Assembly: GCF_014196455.1 (NCBI RefSeq)
Contig: NZ_JACIDS010000006.1
Span: forward strand, 310,001 to 374,000
Source of the DNA: Kaistia hirudinis
GTDB lineage: Bacteria; Pseudomonadota; Alphaproteobacteria; Rhizobiales; Kaistiaceae
Direction: 5' to 3'
DNA: 64,000 bases
Shown here: positions 39,008-48,296 of the stretch, in pieces
Numbering within the stretch: position 1 is the first letter of the stretch
Layout: each line of letters begins with the position of its first letter
The notes under the pieces: generated by a model
Seen by the model: the letters and a program-made list of their open reading frames with translations, nothing else
The model's database searches: none
Told to the model about the DNA's origin: nothing
Made by a program: the position numbers and the translations under genes

Positions 39008-40058
39008 ACCCGGGCGAAATCGGGCGACACGCTGGTCGCGCGCCATCGGACGCGTGCTGCTGCGCGCCGTGCTGGCCCTCGCGATCGCGTTCAGCGGCCT
39101 CTTCATCGGCTTCGCGCTCTATTTCCAGCTGCCGCTGCCCGAGATGCCGCGCTGGATCGTGATCGGTCTCTGGGCGCTCCTCGTTCTCGTCATTCTCGCC
39201 GGCGAGATCGTCCGTGGCAGCTGGCGCGGACGGGGGCTCTATCTCCTTGCGCTGCTTGTCTTTTTCGGCTGGTGGTCGACCATCCACCCGACCAATGATC
39301 GCGTCTGGCGCGCCGATGTCGCCCATGGCGTCACGGGAACGGTCGACGGCGATACCGTCACGCTCGCCAATGTCCGCAATTTCGACTGGCGCTCGGATAC
39401 GGACTTCACCGGCAAATGGGAAACGCGGACCTATGATCTCGCGAAGCTCCAGACCGTCGATCTGGTGCTGAGCTACTGGATGGGTCCTGAAATCGCCCAT
39501 ACCATTGTAACCTTTGGCTTTTCCGATGGGCAAAGGGTCGCCTTCTCGGCCGAGATCCGGCCGGACGAGACCCAGTCCTTCTCGGCGATCGCCGGTTTCT
39601 TCCGCGTCTTCAATCTGGTGCTGATCGCCGCCGACGAGCGCGACATCATCTATCTGCGCAGCAATGTGCGGAAGGAGGACGTCTATCTCTATCCGCTCGA
39701 CATGCCGCAGGCGGGGATGCGCGCGCTGTTCCTCTCTTATGTCGAAAAGGGTAATGCGTTGGCGCAAAAGCCGAAATTCTACAACACGCTGACGGCCAAC
39801 TGCACGACGGTGGTGTTCCAACTCGTGCGCGCGCTCGATCCCGGCCTGCCGCGCGATTATCGCATCCTGCTGTCCGGCCTCCTGCCGGGCTATATCTTCG
39901 ACCATCAGGGCTATCGCACCGGCCTCTCCTTCGAGGATTTCCGCGCCCGCGCGGCGATCAGCCAACTCGGTCTCGCCGCGGGCGACGGCCCGGATTTTTC
40001 GGCGGCGATCCGGCCTCCCGAAGGCCTCGTCGGCCTTGCGGCGGTTGATAGGCGCTGA
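39000..40058 (+). CDS. DUF4105 (Lnb-type) membrane protein
   Basis: A 352-residue protein with three N-terminal hydrophobic helices (about 20-42, 52-68, 78-95), then a soluble DUF4105 domain. RNFDWRSDTDFTGKWETRTYDL and FYNTLTANCTTVVFQLVRAL contain the candidate catalytic Cys of the Lnb-type thiol amidohydrolase fold. Related Lnb proteins transacylate lipoproteins at the outer membrane side; that role is inferred here from fold. It overlaps coaBC, which suggests a joint transcript. Confidence 0.8.
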   Translation: MAEPGRNRATRWSRAIGRVLLRAVLALAIAFSGLFIGFALYFQLPLPEMPRWIVIGLWALLVLVILAGEIVRGSWRGRGLYLLALLVFFGWWSTIHPTNDRVWRADVAHGVTGTVDGDTVTLANVRNFDWRSDTDFTGKWETRTYDLAKLQTVDLVLSYWMGPEIAHTIVTFGFSDGQRVAFSAEIRPDETQSFSAIAGFFRVFNLVLIAADERDIIYLRSNVRKEDVYLYPLDMPQAGMRALFLSYVEKGNALAQKPKFYNTLTANCTTVVFQLVRALDPGLPRDYRILLSGLLPGYIFDHQGYRTGLSFEDFRARAAISQLGLAAGDGPDFSAAIRPPEGLVGLAAVDRR

Positions 40059-40121
40059 GGAAGGGTTGATTTCGGTCCGCCGAGGCCGACGATCCGCGAA
40101 AGCCAAGCCGAAAGGACGACC

Positions 40122-40592
40122 GTGCACCTCGAACCGACCGTCGAGCTCAAGATCCTCGACCCCCGCCTCACCCAGTGGGGCCTGCCCGACTACAAGAGCG
40201 CGGGGGCGGCTGCGATCGATCTGCACGCCTGCCTCGACGCGCCGCTGGTGCTCGAACCCGGCGCGCCGGCCGCCTTGGTGCCGGCCGGCTTCTCCGTCTT
40301 CATCCGCGATCCCTTCATCGCCGCGACGATCCTGCCGCGCTCCGGCCTCGGCCATAAGCAGGGGCTCGTGCTCGGCAATCTGACGGGGCTCATTGACTCC
40401 GACTATCAGGGTCCGATCCTCGTCAGCCTCTGGAACCGGGGCGCCGCGCATGTGACGATCAATCCCGGCGACCGGATTGCGCAGATGATGTTCGTGCCGG
40501 TGGTGCGGCCGTCTTTCGCGCTGGTCGAGGAATTCACCGCGGCGACAGAGCGCGGCGCCGGCGGCTTCGGCTCGACGGGCCGGGCGAGTTGA
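40122..40592 (+). CDS. dut: Deoxyuridine 5'-triphosphate nucleotidohydrolase, E. coli-like type
   Basis: A 156-residue trimeric dUTPase that keeps uracil out of DNA. The five motifs are present: [58 protein letters not shown] and [31 protein letters not shown] follows the E. coli Dut text closely, unlike the rhizobial version I recall (AxKNGIxxLNxPGTVDxDYRG). The gene starts with GTG after AAAGGA. The usual place beside coaBC is kept. Confidence 0.95.
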   Translation: MHLEPTVELKILDPRLTQWGLPDYKSAGAAAIDLHACLDAPLVLEPGAPAALVPAGFSVFIRDPFIAATILPRSGLGHKQGLVLGNLTGLIDSDYQGPILVSLWNRGAAHVTINPGDRIAQMMFVPVVRPSFALVEEFTAATERGAGGFGSTGRAS

Positions 40593-40613
40593 GAAACTAG
40601 GGAGCAGACGACC

Positions 40614-41588
40614 ATGGCGGACACGGACGGAGCGCGGAAGCCGGGGCGCGGCCGCATCTACGAGTCGATCACCGACACGATCGGCGATACACCGCTGGTG
40701 CGCCTGAAGCGCATCGAGGCGGAGGCGGGTGTCGGGGCCAAGCTCCTGGCGAAGCTTGAATTCTTCAATCCGATCTCCTCGGTGAAGGATCGCATCGGCG
40801 TCGCGATGATCGACGCGCTCGAGGCCGAAGGCCGCATCACGCCCGGTCGGACCGTGCTCGTCGAGCCGACTTCGGGCAATACCGGTATTGCGCTCGCCTT
40901 CGTAGCCGCGGCGCGCGGCTACCGGCTGATCCTCGTCATGCCGGAGACGATGTCGATCGAGCGGCGCAAAATGCTGAAGCTGCTCGGTGCTGAGCTGGTG
41001 CTGACGGAAGGCGCCAAGGGCATGAAGGGCGCGATTGCGCGTGCGGAGGAACTGATCGCGGAGATCGGTGACGCGGTGATGCCGCAGCAATTCGCCAACC
41101 CGGCCAATCCCGCGATCCACCGCGCGACAACCGCGGAGGAGATCTGGAACGACACGCATGGTGACGTCGATGCCTTCGTGGCGGGTGTCGGCACGGGCGG
41201 GACGATCACGGGCGTCGGCCAGGTGCTGAAGCAGCGCCGTCCGGAACTGCGCGTCATCGCCGTCGAGCCGGCCGAGAGCCCGGTCCTTTCCGGTGGCGCG
41301 CCGGGGCCGCACAAGATCCAGGGTATCGGCGCCGGCTTCGTGCCGCCGGTTCTCGACACGACGGTCTATGACGAGGTGATCAAGGTCGCGAGCGCCGATG
41401 CAATTGCCCAGGCGCGCCTCGCCGCCCGGCTCGAGGGCATCCCGGTCGGCATCTCCTCGGGCGCGGCCATCGCGGCGGCCATCGAGGTCGGTCGGCGGCC
41501 GGAAATGGCGGGCAAGACGATCGTCCTGATCGTTCCGTCCTTCGCCGAGCGCTATCTCTCGACCGCCCTTTTCGAGGGGCTCGAATAG
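40614..41588 (+). CDS. cysK: Cysteine synthase A (O-acetylserine sulfhydrylase)
   Basis: A 324-residue PLP enzyme that makes cysteine from O-acetylserine and sulfide. The PLP lysine lies in [15 protein letters not shown], the substrate loop in [19 protein letters not shown] and the phosphate-binding turn in [16 protein letters not shown]. The conserved C-terminal [12 protein letters not shown] is present. It fits with cysD, cysNC and cysQ elsewhere in the window. The start follows AGGGAGCAGACG. A strong hairpin follows the stop. Confidence 0.97.
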   Translation: MADTDGARKPGRGRIYESITDTIGDTPLVRLKRIEAEAGVGAKLLAKLEFFNPISSVKDRIGVAMIDALEAEGRITPGRTVLVEPTSGNTGIALAFVAAARGYRLILVMPETMSIERRKMLKLLGAELVLTEGAKGMKGAIARAEELIAEIGDAVMPQQFANPANPAIHRATTAEEIWNDTHGDVDAFVAGVGTGGTITGVGQVLKQRRPELRVIAVEPAESPVLSGGAPGPHKIQGIGAGFVPPVLDTTVYDEVIKVASADAIAQARLAARLEGIPVGISSGAAIAAAIEVGRRPEMAGKTIVLIVPSFAERYLSTALFEGLE

Positions 41589-41594
41589 CAATCA

Positions 41595-41630
41595 GACGCG
41601 CCCTGCCGCGGGAATGCGGCGGGGTGCGTC
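41595..41630. terminator. Long hairpin after cysK
   Basis: A 15-bp stem with two G-U pairs (41595-41609 with 41616-41630) and a six-base loop, between convergent cysK and hslO. The following bases are not T-rich, so it may act mainly as a 3' stabiliser. Confidence 0.6.
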
Positions 41631-41655
41631 CGTCCTGATCAATGATCCGATTGAT

Positions 41656-42648
41656 TTAGTTCGCGAATTCGGCCGGGTTGAAGTCGTAGGCGAGGCCGCA
41701 GAATTCGCAGGTCACGGCGATCCGCCCGTCCTCGATCGACTGCTCGATCTCTTCGGCGGTAAAGCTGCGCAGCACGCCTTCGATCCGCTCGCGCGAGCAC
41801 GAGCACTTGTCCTGGACCCGGCTCGGCTCGAACACCCGCACGCCGCGCTCGTGGAAGAGGCGGTAAAGCAGCCGCTCGGTCGTCACGTCGGGGTCGATGA
41901 GTTCGTGGTCTTCGACCGTGCTGATGAGCGACTGGGCCTCGACCCAGCGATCGTCAGCGTCCTCTTCGTCTGCTTCTGCGCCGCCGGGGGCGTCGCCGCC
42001 GGGCAGGTCGCGATGACGCTCCTCTTCCTCGGACTGCGGCAGGAACTGCACCATCACGCCGCCGGCGCGCCAGCTATGCGCGACGCCGCCATCCTCGCGC
42101 GTCATCATCTCCGCGACGGCGAGACGGACGGTCGTCGGAATCTGCTCGGACTGCTCGAAATAGGTATGGGCGACGTCTTCGAGGCTCGAACCGTCCAGCG
42201 AGACGATGCCCTGGTAGCGGCTGGTATGCGTGCCCTGATCGACCGTCATGGCGAGGATGCCCTTGCCGAGCAGGTCGGCCGGATCCGGCGTGCCTTCGGC
42301 TTCCAGCGCGGCGAGCCGCTCCTCGTCGAAACGGGCATAGGCGCGGAGGTCGCCGGGCGTGCGATAGTCGACCACGAGCATGTCGACGGGGCCGTCGGTC
42401 TGCGTCTGCAGGATGAACTGGCCGTCGAACTTGAGCGAGGAGCCGAGCAGCACGGTCAGGACGACCGCCTCACCGAGCAGCTTGGAGACCGGCAGCGGGT
42501 AATCGTGCCGGTCGAGCAAGGTCGACAGCGCCGGGCCCATCTGGATGGCGCGGCCACGCACATCGAGGCCGAGGACCTGGAAGGGCAATACGGCGTCGTC
42601 GCCCGCAGGCGTGATCGTCCGCGGCTCGCTGGCGCTCCCTGCGTCCAT
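41656..42648 (-). CDS. hslO: Hsp33 redox-regulated chaperone
   Basis: A 330-residue Hsp33. The C-terminal redox switch has CSCSRERIEGVLRSF and CEFCGLAYDFN, the four zinc-binding cysteines released on oxidation. The N-terminus GRAIQMGPALSTLLDRHDYP is typical of alphaproteobacterial forms. An acidic Glu/Asp-rich insert lies in the linker (around EADEEDADDRW). The start codon overlaps the argF stop by one base (TAATG), implying coupling. Confidence 0.95.
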   Translation of the reverse strand: MDAGSASEPRTITPAGDDAVLPFQVLGLDVRGRAIQMGPALSTLLDRHDYPLPVSKLLGEAVVLTVLLGSSLKFDGQFILQTQTDGPVDMLVVDYRTPGDLRAYARFDEERLAALEAEGTPDPADLLGKGILAMTVDQGTHTSRYQGIVSLDGSSLEDVAHTYFEQSEQIPTTVRLAVAEMMTREDGGVAHSWRAGGVMVQFLPQSEEEERHRDLPGGDAPGGAEADEEDADDRWVEAQSLISTVEDHELIDPDVTTERLLYRLFHERGVRVFEPSRVQDKCSCSRERIEGVLRSFTAEEIEQSIEDGRIAVTCEFCGLAYDFNPAEFAN

Positions 42649-43571
42649 TACAGAGCCTCCTCGCCGGCGAGACACCAGGCGAGCACACCCTTCTGGGCAT
42701 GCAAGCGGTTCTCGGCCTCGTCGAAGACGACCGATTGCGGGCCGTCCATGACTTCGGCGGTGACCTCTTCGCCGCGATGCGCAGGCAGGCAGTGCATGAA
42801 GACGGCGTCCGCATGGGCGCGCGCCATCAGCCGGGCGTTGACCTGATAGGGCTTCAGCAGATTGTGCCGGCGCTCGGCCTCGTTGTCGCCCATCGACACC
42901 CAGGTGTCGGTAACGATGCAGTCGGCGGCGTCGGCCGCCTCATGCGGATCCTCTCCGGCGATGACCTCGCCGCCATTCATCCGCGCCCAGTCGAGCAGAC
43001 GATGGGCCGGCGCGAGTTCGGGCGGGGTCGCGATCTTCAGGCGGAAATCAAAGCGCGCCGTCGCGTGCACCCAGGAGGCGAGCACATTGTTGCTGTCACC
43101 GACCCAGGCGACGGTCTTGCCGGCGATCGACCCCCGATGTTCCTCGAAGGTCATGATGTCGGCCATCACCTGGCACGGATGCGAGCGGCGCGTCAGCCCG
43201 TTGATCACCGGAACGGTGGCATGGCGGGCGAGCTCGGCCAGCTGGTCCTGGTCGAGGATGCGGATCATGATGCCGTCGACATAGCGCGACATGACGCGCG
43301 CCGTATCGGCGATGGTCTCGCCGCGGCCGAGCTGCATCTCGGCGCCGGTGAGCATCAGCGTCTGGCCGCCGAGTTCCCGCATCCCGACGTCGAAGGAGAC
43401 GCGGGTTCGGGTCGAGGGCTGCTCGAAGATGAGGGCGAGAACCTTGCCCGCGAGCGGGCCGACGCCGTCGCGCGCGCCATTGCGGACGGATTTCAGGCGC
43501 TTGGCGCCATCGAGGATGCGCCGCAGCGTTGCGGAATCGAAATCGCTCAGGTCGAGGAAATGCCGAACCAT
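42648..43571 (-). CDS. argF: Ornithine carbamoyltransferase
   Basis: A 307-residue enzyme of arginine synthesis. The carbamoyl phosphate motif is [16 protein letters not shown], the ornithine loop [13 protein letters not shown] and HPCQVMAD is present. It converts ornithine to citrulline. Start 43571 matches the conserved [10 protein letters not shown]; the open frame extends to 43652 only as a shadow of argD. It sits between argD (10 bp upstream) and hslO in one operon. Confidence 0.96.
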   Translation of the reverse strand: MVRHFLDLSDFDSATLRRILDGAKRLKSVRNGARDGVGPLAGKVLALIFEQPSTRTRVSFDVGMRELGGQTLMLTGAEMQLGRGETIADTARVMSRYVDGIMIRILDQDQLAELARHATVPVINGLTRRSHPCQVMADIMTFEEHRGSIAGKTVAWVGDSNNVLASWVHATARFDFRLKIATPPELAPAHRLLDWARMNGGEVIAGEDPHEAADAADCIVTDTWVSMGDNEAERRHNLLKPYQVNARLMARAHADAVFMHCLPAHRGEEVTAEVMDGPQSVVFDEAENRLHAQKGVLAWCLAGEEAL

Positions 43572-43581
43572 CTGCGCGCGC

Positions 43582-44805
43582 CTAGGCTTGATGGGTCGCG
43601 GGGGCGGGCTCGAACGCCCGGCATGCCGCTTCCAGCTTTTCGAGGGCCGCATCCACCTCGGCCTTGCCGATGGTCAGCGGGGGAAGCAGGCGCACGACAT
43701 TGTCGCCCGCGCCTGCCGCCAGCATGTGCTGGGCGCGAAGCGCCGCCACGACCTCGGGCACGGGTTTCGCCGCATGCAGACCGACGAGGAGGCCCTCGCC
43801 GCGCACGCCGTCGAAGACGGTCGGGTGCTGGTCCACCAGCGCGGCAAGGCGCTGCTTGAGATAGAGACCGGTCTCGCGGACGTGATCGAGGAAGCCGTCG
43901 GCCAGGACCACGTCGAGCACGGCATTGCCGACGGCCATGGCAAGCGGATTGCCGCCGAAGGTCGTGCCATGCGTTCCGGGCGTCATCCCCTTGGCCGCCT
44001 CTTCCGTCGCGAGGCAGGCGCCGAGCGGGAAGCCGCCGCCAATGCCTTTGGCGAGCGAGACGATGTCCGGCGTGACGCCGGTCCATTCATAGGCGAACAG
44101 CTTGCCCGTGCGGCCGACGCCGGTCTGCACCTCGTCCATGACGAGCAGCAGGCCATGCGCATCGCAGAGCGCCCTGATCTCCTTGAAATAGCCCGGCGGA
44201 AAGCTCCGCACGCCGCCTTCGCCCTGGATCGGCTCGACCATGATCGCGGCGGTCTCGGGCGTGATCGCCGCCTTCACCGCCTCAATATCGCCGAACGGAA
44301 CCTGGTCGAAGCCATCGGCCTTAGGGCCGAAGCCTTCAAGATATTTCTCCTGTCCGCCCGCGGCGAGCGTCGCCAGCGTCCGGCCATGGAAGGCGCCTTC
44401 CACGGTGATGATCCGGAAGCGCTCGGGATGGCCGTTCACGAAGTGATAGCGCCGCGCCGTCTTGATGGCGCACTCATTCGCCTCGGCGCCGGAATTGGCG
44501 AAGAAGACACGGTCGGCGAAGCTCGCATCGGCGAGCCGCTCGGCCAGCCGCTCCTGTCCCGGGATGCGGAAGAGGTTCGACGTATGCCAAATCTTGCCGG
44601 CCTGCTCCGCGAGCGCGGCGACCAGCACCGGATTGGCATGGCCGAGCGAATTCACGGCGATGCCGGCGGAGAAGTCGAGATAGGCCTCGCCCGATGGCGT
44701 AAACACCCACGCACCTTCCCCTCGCTCGAATTCGAGCGGCGCACGCGCGAACGTGTTGAAGAGGCTCGAATGCGACTTGGGCGGAACGGTAACGGGGGCG
44801 CTCAT
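43582..44805 (-). CDS. argD: Acetylornithine aminotransferase
   Basis: A 407-residue class III PLP aminotransferase. [20 protein letters not shown] is the cofactor region, [22 protein letters not shown] the Asp and Gln segment and [18 protein letters not shown] holds the Schiff-base lysine. It forms N-acetylornithine in arginine synthesis. ATG 44805 has a near-perfect AAGGAGGGG before it. A hairpin with T-tract lies in its leader. Confidence 0.95.
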   Translation of the reverse strand: MSAPVTVPPKSHSSLFNTFARAPLEFERGEGAWVFTPSGEAYLDFSAGIAVNSLGHANPVLVAALAEQAGKIWHTSNLFRIPGQERLAERLADASFADRVFFANSGAEANECAIKTARRYHFVNGHPERFRIITVEGAFHGRTLATLAAGGQEKYLEGFGPKADGFDQVPFGDIEAVKAAITPETAAIMVEPIQGEGGVRSFPPGYFKEIRALCDAHGLLLVMDEVQTGVGRTGKLFAYEWTGVTPDIVSLAKGIGGGFPLGACLATEEAAKGMTPGTHGTTFGGNPLAMAVGNAVLDVVLADGFLDHVRETGLYLKQRLAALVDQHPTVFDGVRGEGLLVGLHAAKPVPEVVAALRAQHMLAAGAGDNVVRLLPPLTIGKAEVDAALEKLEAACRAFEPAPATHQA

Positions 44806-44851
44806 ATCCCCTCCTTGGGTGTGGCCGTGACTTGACGATGGTCCAAAAATC

Positions 44852-44893
44852 AAAAGTGCCGCCCGAGGCCGTCGCGCCGGGCAGCACCTTTTT
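44852..44893. terminator. Terminator-like hairpin in the argD leader
   Basis: Stem 44856-44865 with 44878-44887 (one C-A on plus, G-U on minus), followed on the minus strand by TTTTGATTTTT and flanked on plus by CTTTTTG. It is 47-90 bp upstream of the argD start. It may be an attenuator, or the end of a small transcript on the minus strand. Its arms resemble the dnaA terminator. Confidence 0.65.
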
Positions 44894-44979
44894 GCGTTGC
44901 CCTTATATCACGGTCGTGACGTTTTCTGTCAAGGAACGCCATGGGTCCCGGTGGCGTTGCACGGCTAAGCGCTTGACGC

Positions 44980-45185
44980 GACTCACGGATCAGGCATGTC
45001 GCCCTAAACTGGGGAAAAGGGTGAGATCGGCGTCTCGGATTCAGTGCGACTCTTGTCAGGGAGTCGCGCCATATAGTAGCTTAATGCTCGTTAAGATACG
45101 AAATATCGAGCGGTAGTACCTCCCCCCGATCGTTGCGTTAGCTGTGTCGTCGTTCGGCGTATCGAGCGGCGATCGATCTGGATTC
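44980..45185. promoter_or_regulatory. GANTC (CcrM methylation) site cluster upstream of gcrA
   Basis: Five GANTC sites: GACTC 44980, GATTC 45038, GACTC 45048, GAGTC 45061, GATTC 45181; three fall within 28 bp. GcrA is known to act at methylated GANTC promoters in Caulobacter. The location in the gcrA upstream region suggests methylation-dependent control. About one site is expected by chance in this length. Confidence 0.6.
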
Positions 45186-45216
45186 GTACCACCGCTCCGA
45201 CCGACAAGGATGAGCC

Positions 45217-45768
45217 ATGACTTGGACGGACGAACGGGTTGAGTTGCTCAAGAAGCTCTGGACCGACGGACTGAGCGCCAGTCAGATCGCCACGGAGCTT
45301 GGCGGCGTGACGCGTAATGCCGTGATCGGCAAGGTGCACCGCCTCAGCCTCTCCGGAAGGGCCAAGCCTGCGGCCGCCCCGGTGGCGCGTGCCCGCAAGC
45401 CCGCTGCGACGACGTCGAACGGGCGCCAGATGCCCGCCGCCAGCCGGCCGCAGCCGACAATGCAGCGCCCCCTCGTCGCCGGCAATACGGCGCTGAAGCC
45501 CCTGGTTCAGCCGATGGCCGAACCCCGTCGCATGCTGCGCGCTACGGGCGGCGACGATGTCGTCGTGCCGATCAGCCTGCACGCGACGATCCTGACGCTC
45601 ACCGAGCAGACCTGCAAATGGCCGATCGGCGATCCGAATTCCGAGGATTTCCATTTCTGCGGCCAGCGCTCGAACTCGGGCATTCCCTATTGCGAGTATC
45701 ACTCCCGCATCGCCTACCAGCCGGTCAATGATCGCCGGCGTGAGCGCAAGCTCGTCGTCGGAGCCTGA
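45217..45768 (+). CDS. gcrA: GcrA cell cycle regulator
   Basis: A 183-residue protein found in alphaproteobacteria. The N-terminal HTH-like region MTWTDERVELLKKLWTDGLSASQIA and GVTRNAVIGKVHRLSLSGR is diagnostic. A proline/alanine-rich linker leads to a C-terminal domain (TCKWPIGDP, FHFCGQRSN, YCEYHSRIAY) with conserved cysteines. GcrA binds sigma70 RNA polymerase and activates CcrM-methylated promoters of cell-division genes. It is divergent from argD with a GANTC-rich spacer and has its own terminator. Confidence 0.96.
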   Translation: MTWTDERVELLKKLWTDGLSASQIATELGGVTRNAVIGKVHRLSLSGRAKPAAAPVARARKPAATTSNGRQMPAASRPQPTMQRPLVAGNTALKPLVQPMAEPRRMLRATGGDDVVVPISLHATILTLTEQTCKWPIGDPNSEDFHFCGQRSNSGIPYCEYHSRIAYQPVNDRRRERKLVVGA

Positions 45769-45788
45769 TCCCGTTCCGCGTGCCCGCC

Positions 45789-45832
45789 TGCCTTCCCCTC
45801 GCGCTCGCATGGAGGGGAGGGCACTCTTTTTG
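45789..45832 (+). terminator. Rho-independent terminator of gcrA
   Basis: An 11-bp stem with one G-U (45789-45799 with 45813-45823) followed by CTCTTTTTGG, 20 bp past the gcrA stop. Its arms and loop resemble the ugpB-ugpA hairpin. Confidence 0.8.
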
Positions 45833-46036
45833 GAACCGGCGCGCCCGATCATCGTCTCCCGCTTGAGCCGGGGGGACGTTATCTCGTCCCTTCAATAATC
45901 TCTGACGGAAACACGGTCTCTGGCGGATACCGCTGAAGTATAGCCGGCGCGATCCGCGCGGCACCGTGGCGGTCGAACTCCCGGCCTTCGCATCGGATCG
46001 ATCCGAAAGCCGGCTTCCACGCTTCGGCCCGAGGCT

Positions 46037-46738
46037 TCAGGCAACCCCGACGAACTGGTCGTCAAAGGCATAGCCCGAGCCGCGCACCGTGCGGATGGGG
46101 TCCTTGACGCGTCCGCGGTTCACGGCCTTGCGCAGGCGTCCGATATGGACGTCGACGGTCCGCTCGTCGACATAGACGTCCCGTCCCCAGACCCCGTCGA
46201 GAAGCTGCTCGCGCGAGAAGACGCGACCTGGGCTCTTCATCAGGAATTCGAGCAGGCGGAACTCCGTCGGCCCAAGACGCAGCTCGCGGCCCGAGCGGCG
46301 GACACGGTGCGTCTCCCGGTCGAGCTCGATATCGCCGGCCCTGAGCAGCGAGGCGATCACCTCCGGCCGCGACCGGCGCAGGATGGCGCGGACTCGCGCC
46401 ATCAGCTCGGGCACCGAGAAGGGCTTGACGACATAGTCGTCCGCGCCCGTCGAGAGGCCGCGGATGCGCTCCTGCTCCTCGCCGCGCGCCGTCAGCATGA
46501 CGATCGGCAGCGTGCGGGTGACGTCGCGTGCCCTGAGGCGGCGACAGAGTTCGATGCCCGAAATGCCCGGAAGCATCCAGTCGAGCAGCAGCAGGTCGGG
46601 AACGGTCTCGCGGAGCCGCGTCTCGGCATCGTCGCCGCGCGGCACCACTTCGACCTGATAGCCTTCCGCTTCCAGATTGTAGCGCAGGAGGAGGCTGAGC
46701 GCCTCCTCGTCTTCAACCACCATGACCCGTGGTGTCAT
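46037..46738 (-). CDS. phoB: Phosphate regulon response regulator PhoB
   Basis: A 233-residue OmpR-type response regulator. The receiver domain has VVEDEEALSLLLRYNLEAEGY, the phosphorylatable Asp in LLLDWMLPGISG and the Lys in GADDYVVKPFS. The winged helix has FLMKSPGRVFSREQLLDGVWG and DVHIGRLRKAV. It binds Pho boxes when phosphorylated by PhoR. It follows phoU at 33 bp and ends the pst operon. Confidence 0.96.
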   Translation of the reverse strand: MTPRVMVVEDEEALSLLLRYNLEAEGYQVEVVPRGDDAETRLRETVPDLLLLDWMLPGISGIELCRRLRARDVTRTLPIVMLTARGEEQERIRGLSTGADDYVVKPFSVPELMARVRAILRRSRPEVIASLLRAGDIELDRETHRVRRSGRELRLGPTEFRLLEFLMKSPGRVFSREQLLDGVWGRDVYVDERTVDVHIGRLRKAVNRGRVKDPIRTVRGSGYAFDDQFVGVA

Positions 46739-46771
46739 TCATCAAATCCCGATCAGACCTGATCTCGGTGA

Positions 46772-47488
46772 TCAGTTGTCCGCATAGGTGACGGTGGTAA
46801 CGCTGGATTCGTCCTGCTTCGGACGGTCCTGCGTCAGCGCCTCGCCCGTGACGACATAGTGCACGGTCTCGGCGATGTTCGTCGTATGGTCACCGATGCG
46901 CTCGATGTTCTTGGCGCAGAACAGCAAATGCGTGCACAGCGAGATGTTGCGCGGATCCTCCATCATGTAGGTGAGGAGTTCGCGGAACAGCGACGTGTAC
47001 ATCGAGTCGATGTCGGCATCGCGCTTCCAGACCTCGAAGGCCTGGTGGACGTCGCGTGTCGCATAGGCGTCCAGCACGTCCTTGAGCTGGGCGAGCGAGA
47101 GCTCGGCCATATGCTCGACGCCGGTCATGAAGCGCTTCGACTGGAACTGGCCGTCGAGCGCCAGCACGCGCTTGGCGTTGTTCTTGGCGAGGTCGCCGAT
47201 CCGCTCCAGATCATTGGAGATGCGCATCGCGCCGATCACCTCGCGCAGGTCCAGCGCCATGGGCTGGCGCCGCGCGATGATGCGGATGGCCTCTTCCTCG
47301 CACTGCCGCTGGATCTCGTCGAGCCGGCGGTCTTCCATGATCACAGTGTTGGCCATGACCGTGTCGATGCGCGTCAGCGCAGTGACGGAAAGATCCACCA
47401 GGCGTTCGGCGATCCCGCCCATCTCCGCGATGCGGCGCTGGACATCCTTCAGCTCGTCGTCGTAGCGCGAAACGATATGTTCCGACAT
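46772..47488 (-). CDS. phoU: Phosphate transport system regulator PhoU
   Basis: A 238-residue protein of two similar three-helix bundles. E/DxxxD-type metal motifs appear as MRISNDLERIGDLAKNNAKR and CAKNIERIGDHTTNIAE, one per repeat, which define PhoU. It links PstSCAB activity to PhoR so that the Pho response is off when phosphate is plentiful. It lies between pstB and phoB. Confidence 0.96.
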   Translation of the reverse strand: MSEHIVSRYDDELKDVQRRIAEMGGIAERLVDLSVTALTRIDTVMANTVIMEDRRLDEIQRQCEEEAIRIIARRQPMALDLREVIGAMRISNDLERIGDLAKNNAKRVLALDGQFQSKRFMTGVEHMAELSLAQLKDVLDAYATRDVHQAFEVWKRDADIDSMYTSLFRELLTYMMEDPRNISLCTHLLFCAKNIERIGDHTTNIAETVHYVVTGEALTQDRPKQDESSVTTVTYADN

Positions 47489-47510
47489 GTCATCCTCCTG
47501 CCGTCGCCGG

Positions 47511-48296
47511 TCAGCCGAAGCGGCCGGTGATGTAGTCCTGGGTGCGCTTGTCGCTCGGCGCGGTGAAGATCTTCGACGTCTCGTCGAACTCGATGAGTTC
47601 GCCGAGATACATGAAGGCGGTGTAGTCGGAGACGCGGGCCGCCTGCTGCATGTTGTGCGTCACGATCGCGATCGTGTAGTCGGCCGTCAGCTCGTCGATC
47701 AGTTCCTCGATCTTGGCGGTCGAGATCGGATCGAGCGCGGAGCACGGTTCGTCGAACAGCACGACCTCGGGCCGTACGGCGATCGATCGGGCGATGCAAA
47801 GGCGCTGCTGCTGGCCGCCGGAGAGGCTGAGACCGCTCGAGGAGAGCTTGTCTTTCACTTCGTTCCAGAGCGCCGCGCGGGTCAGCGCCGCCTCGACGCG
47901 GGCGTCCATCTCGGCGCGCGAGATGTTCTCGTAGAGGCGGATGCCGAAAGCGATGTTGTCGTAGATCGACATCGGGAACGGAGTCGGCTTCTGGAACACC
48001 ATGCCGATGCGCGCGCGCAGCAGGTTGAGATCCTGACCTGGGTTGAGGATGTTGCCGCCGTCGAACAGGACCTCGCCCTCGGCGCGCTGCCGCGGATAGA
48101 GATCGTACATCCGGTTGAGGACACGCAGCAGGGTCGACTTGCCGCAGCCCGACGGGCCGATGAAGGCGGTGACCTTCTTTTCGTAGAGCGGCAGGTTGAT
48201 CGACTTCAGCGCCAGGCTGTCGCCATAGAAGAACTTGAGGTTCTTGATCGAGATCTTCTCGGGCAGCGCGTTCGGCGCGACAGCGGACTGCATCAT
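47511..48296 (-). CDS. pstB: Phosphate ABC transporter ATP-binding protein
   Basis: A 261-residue ATPase. Walker [11 protein letters not shown]-loop [15 protein letters not shown] (PstB-specific), signature [18 protein letters not shown] and Walker [14 protein letters not shown] are all present. It energises high-affinity phosphate uptake. Its start overlaps the pstA stop by four bases (ATGA), as is usual in this operon. Confidence 0.97.
   Translation of the reverse strand: MMQSAVAPNALPEKISIKNLKFFYGDSLALKSINLPLYEKKVTAFIGPSGCGKSTLLRVLNRMYDLYPRQRAEGEVLFDGGNILNPGQDLNLLRARIGMVFQKPTPFPMSIYDNIAFGIRLYENISRAEMDARVEAALTRAALWNEVKDKLSSSGLSLSGGQQQRLCIARSIAVRPEVVLFDEPCSALDPISTAKIEELIDELTADYTIAIVTHNMQQAARVSDYTAFMYLGELIEFDETSKIFTAPSDKRTQDYITGRFG

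Noticed and set aside
38796-41591. Very long open frame opposite DUF4105-dut-cysK
   Set aside because: It spans three conserved genes in the other direction; composition artefact.
45833-46036. Small ORFs between gcrA and phoB
   Set aside because: Arg-rich frames antisense to gcrA 3' sequence with no conserved pattern.
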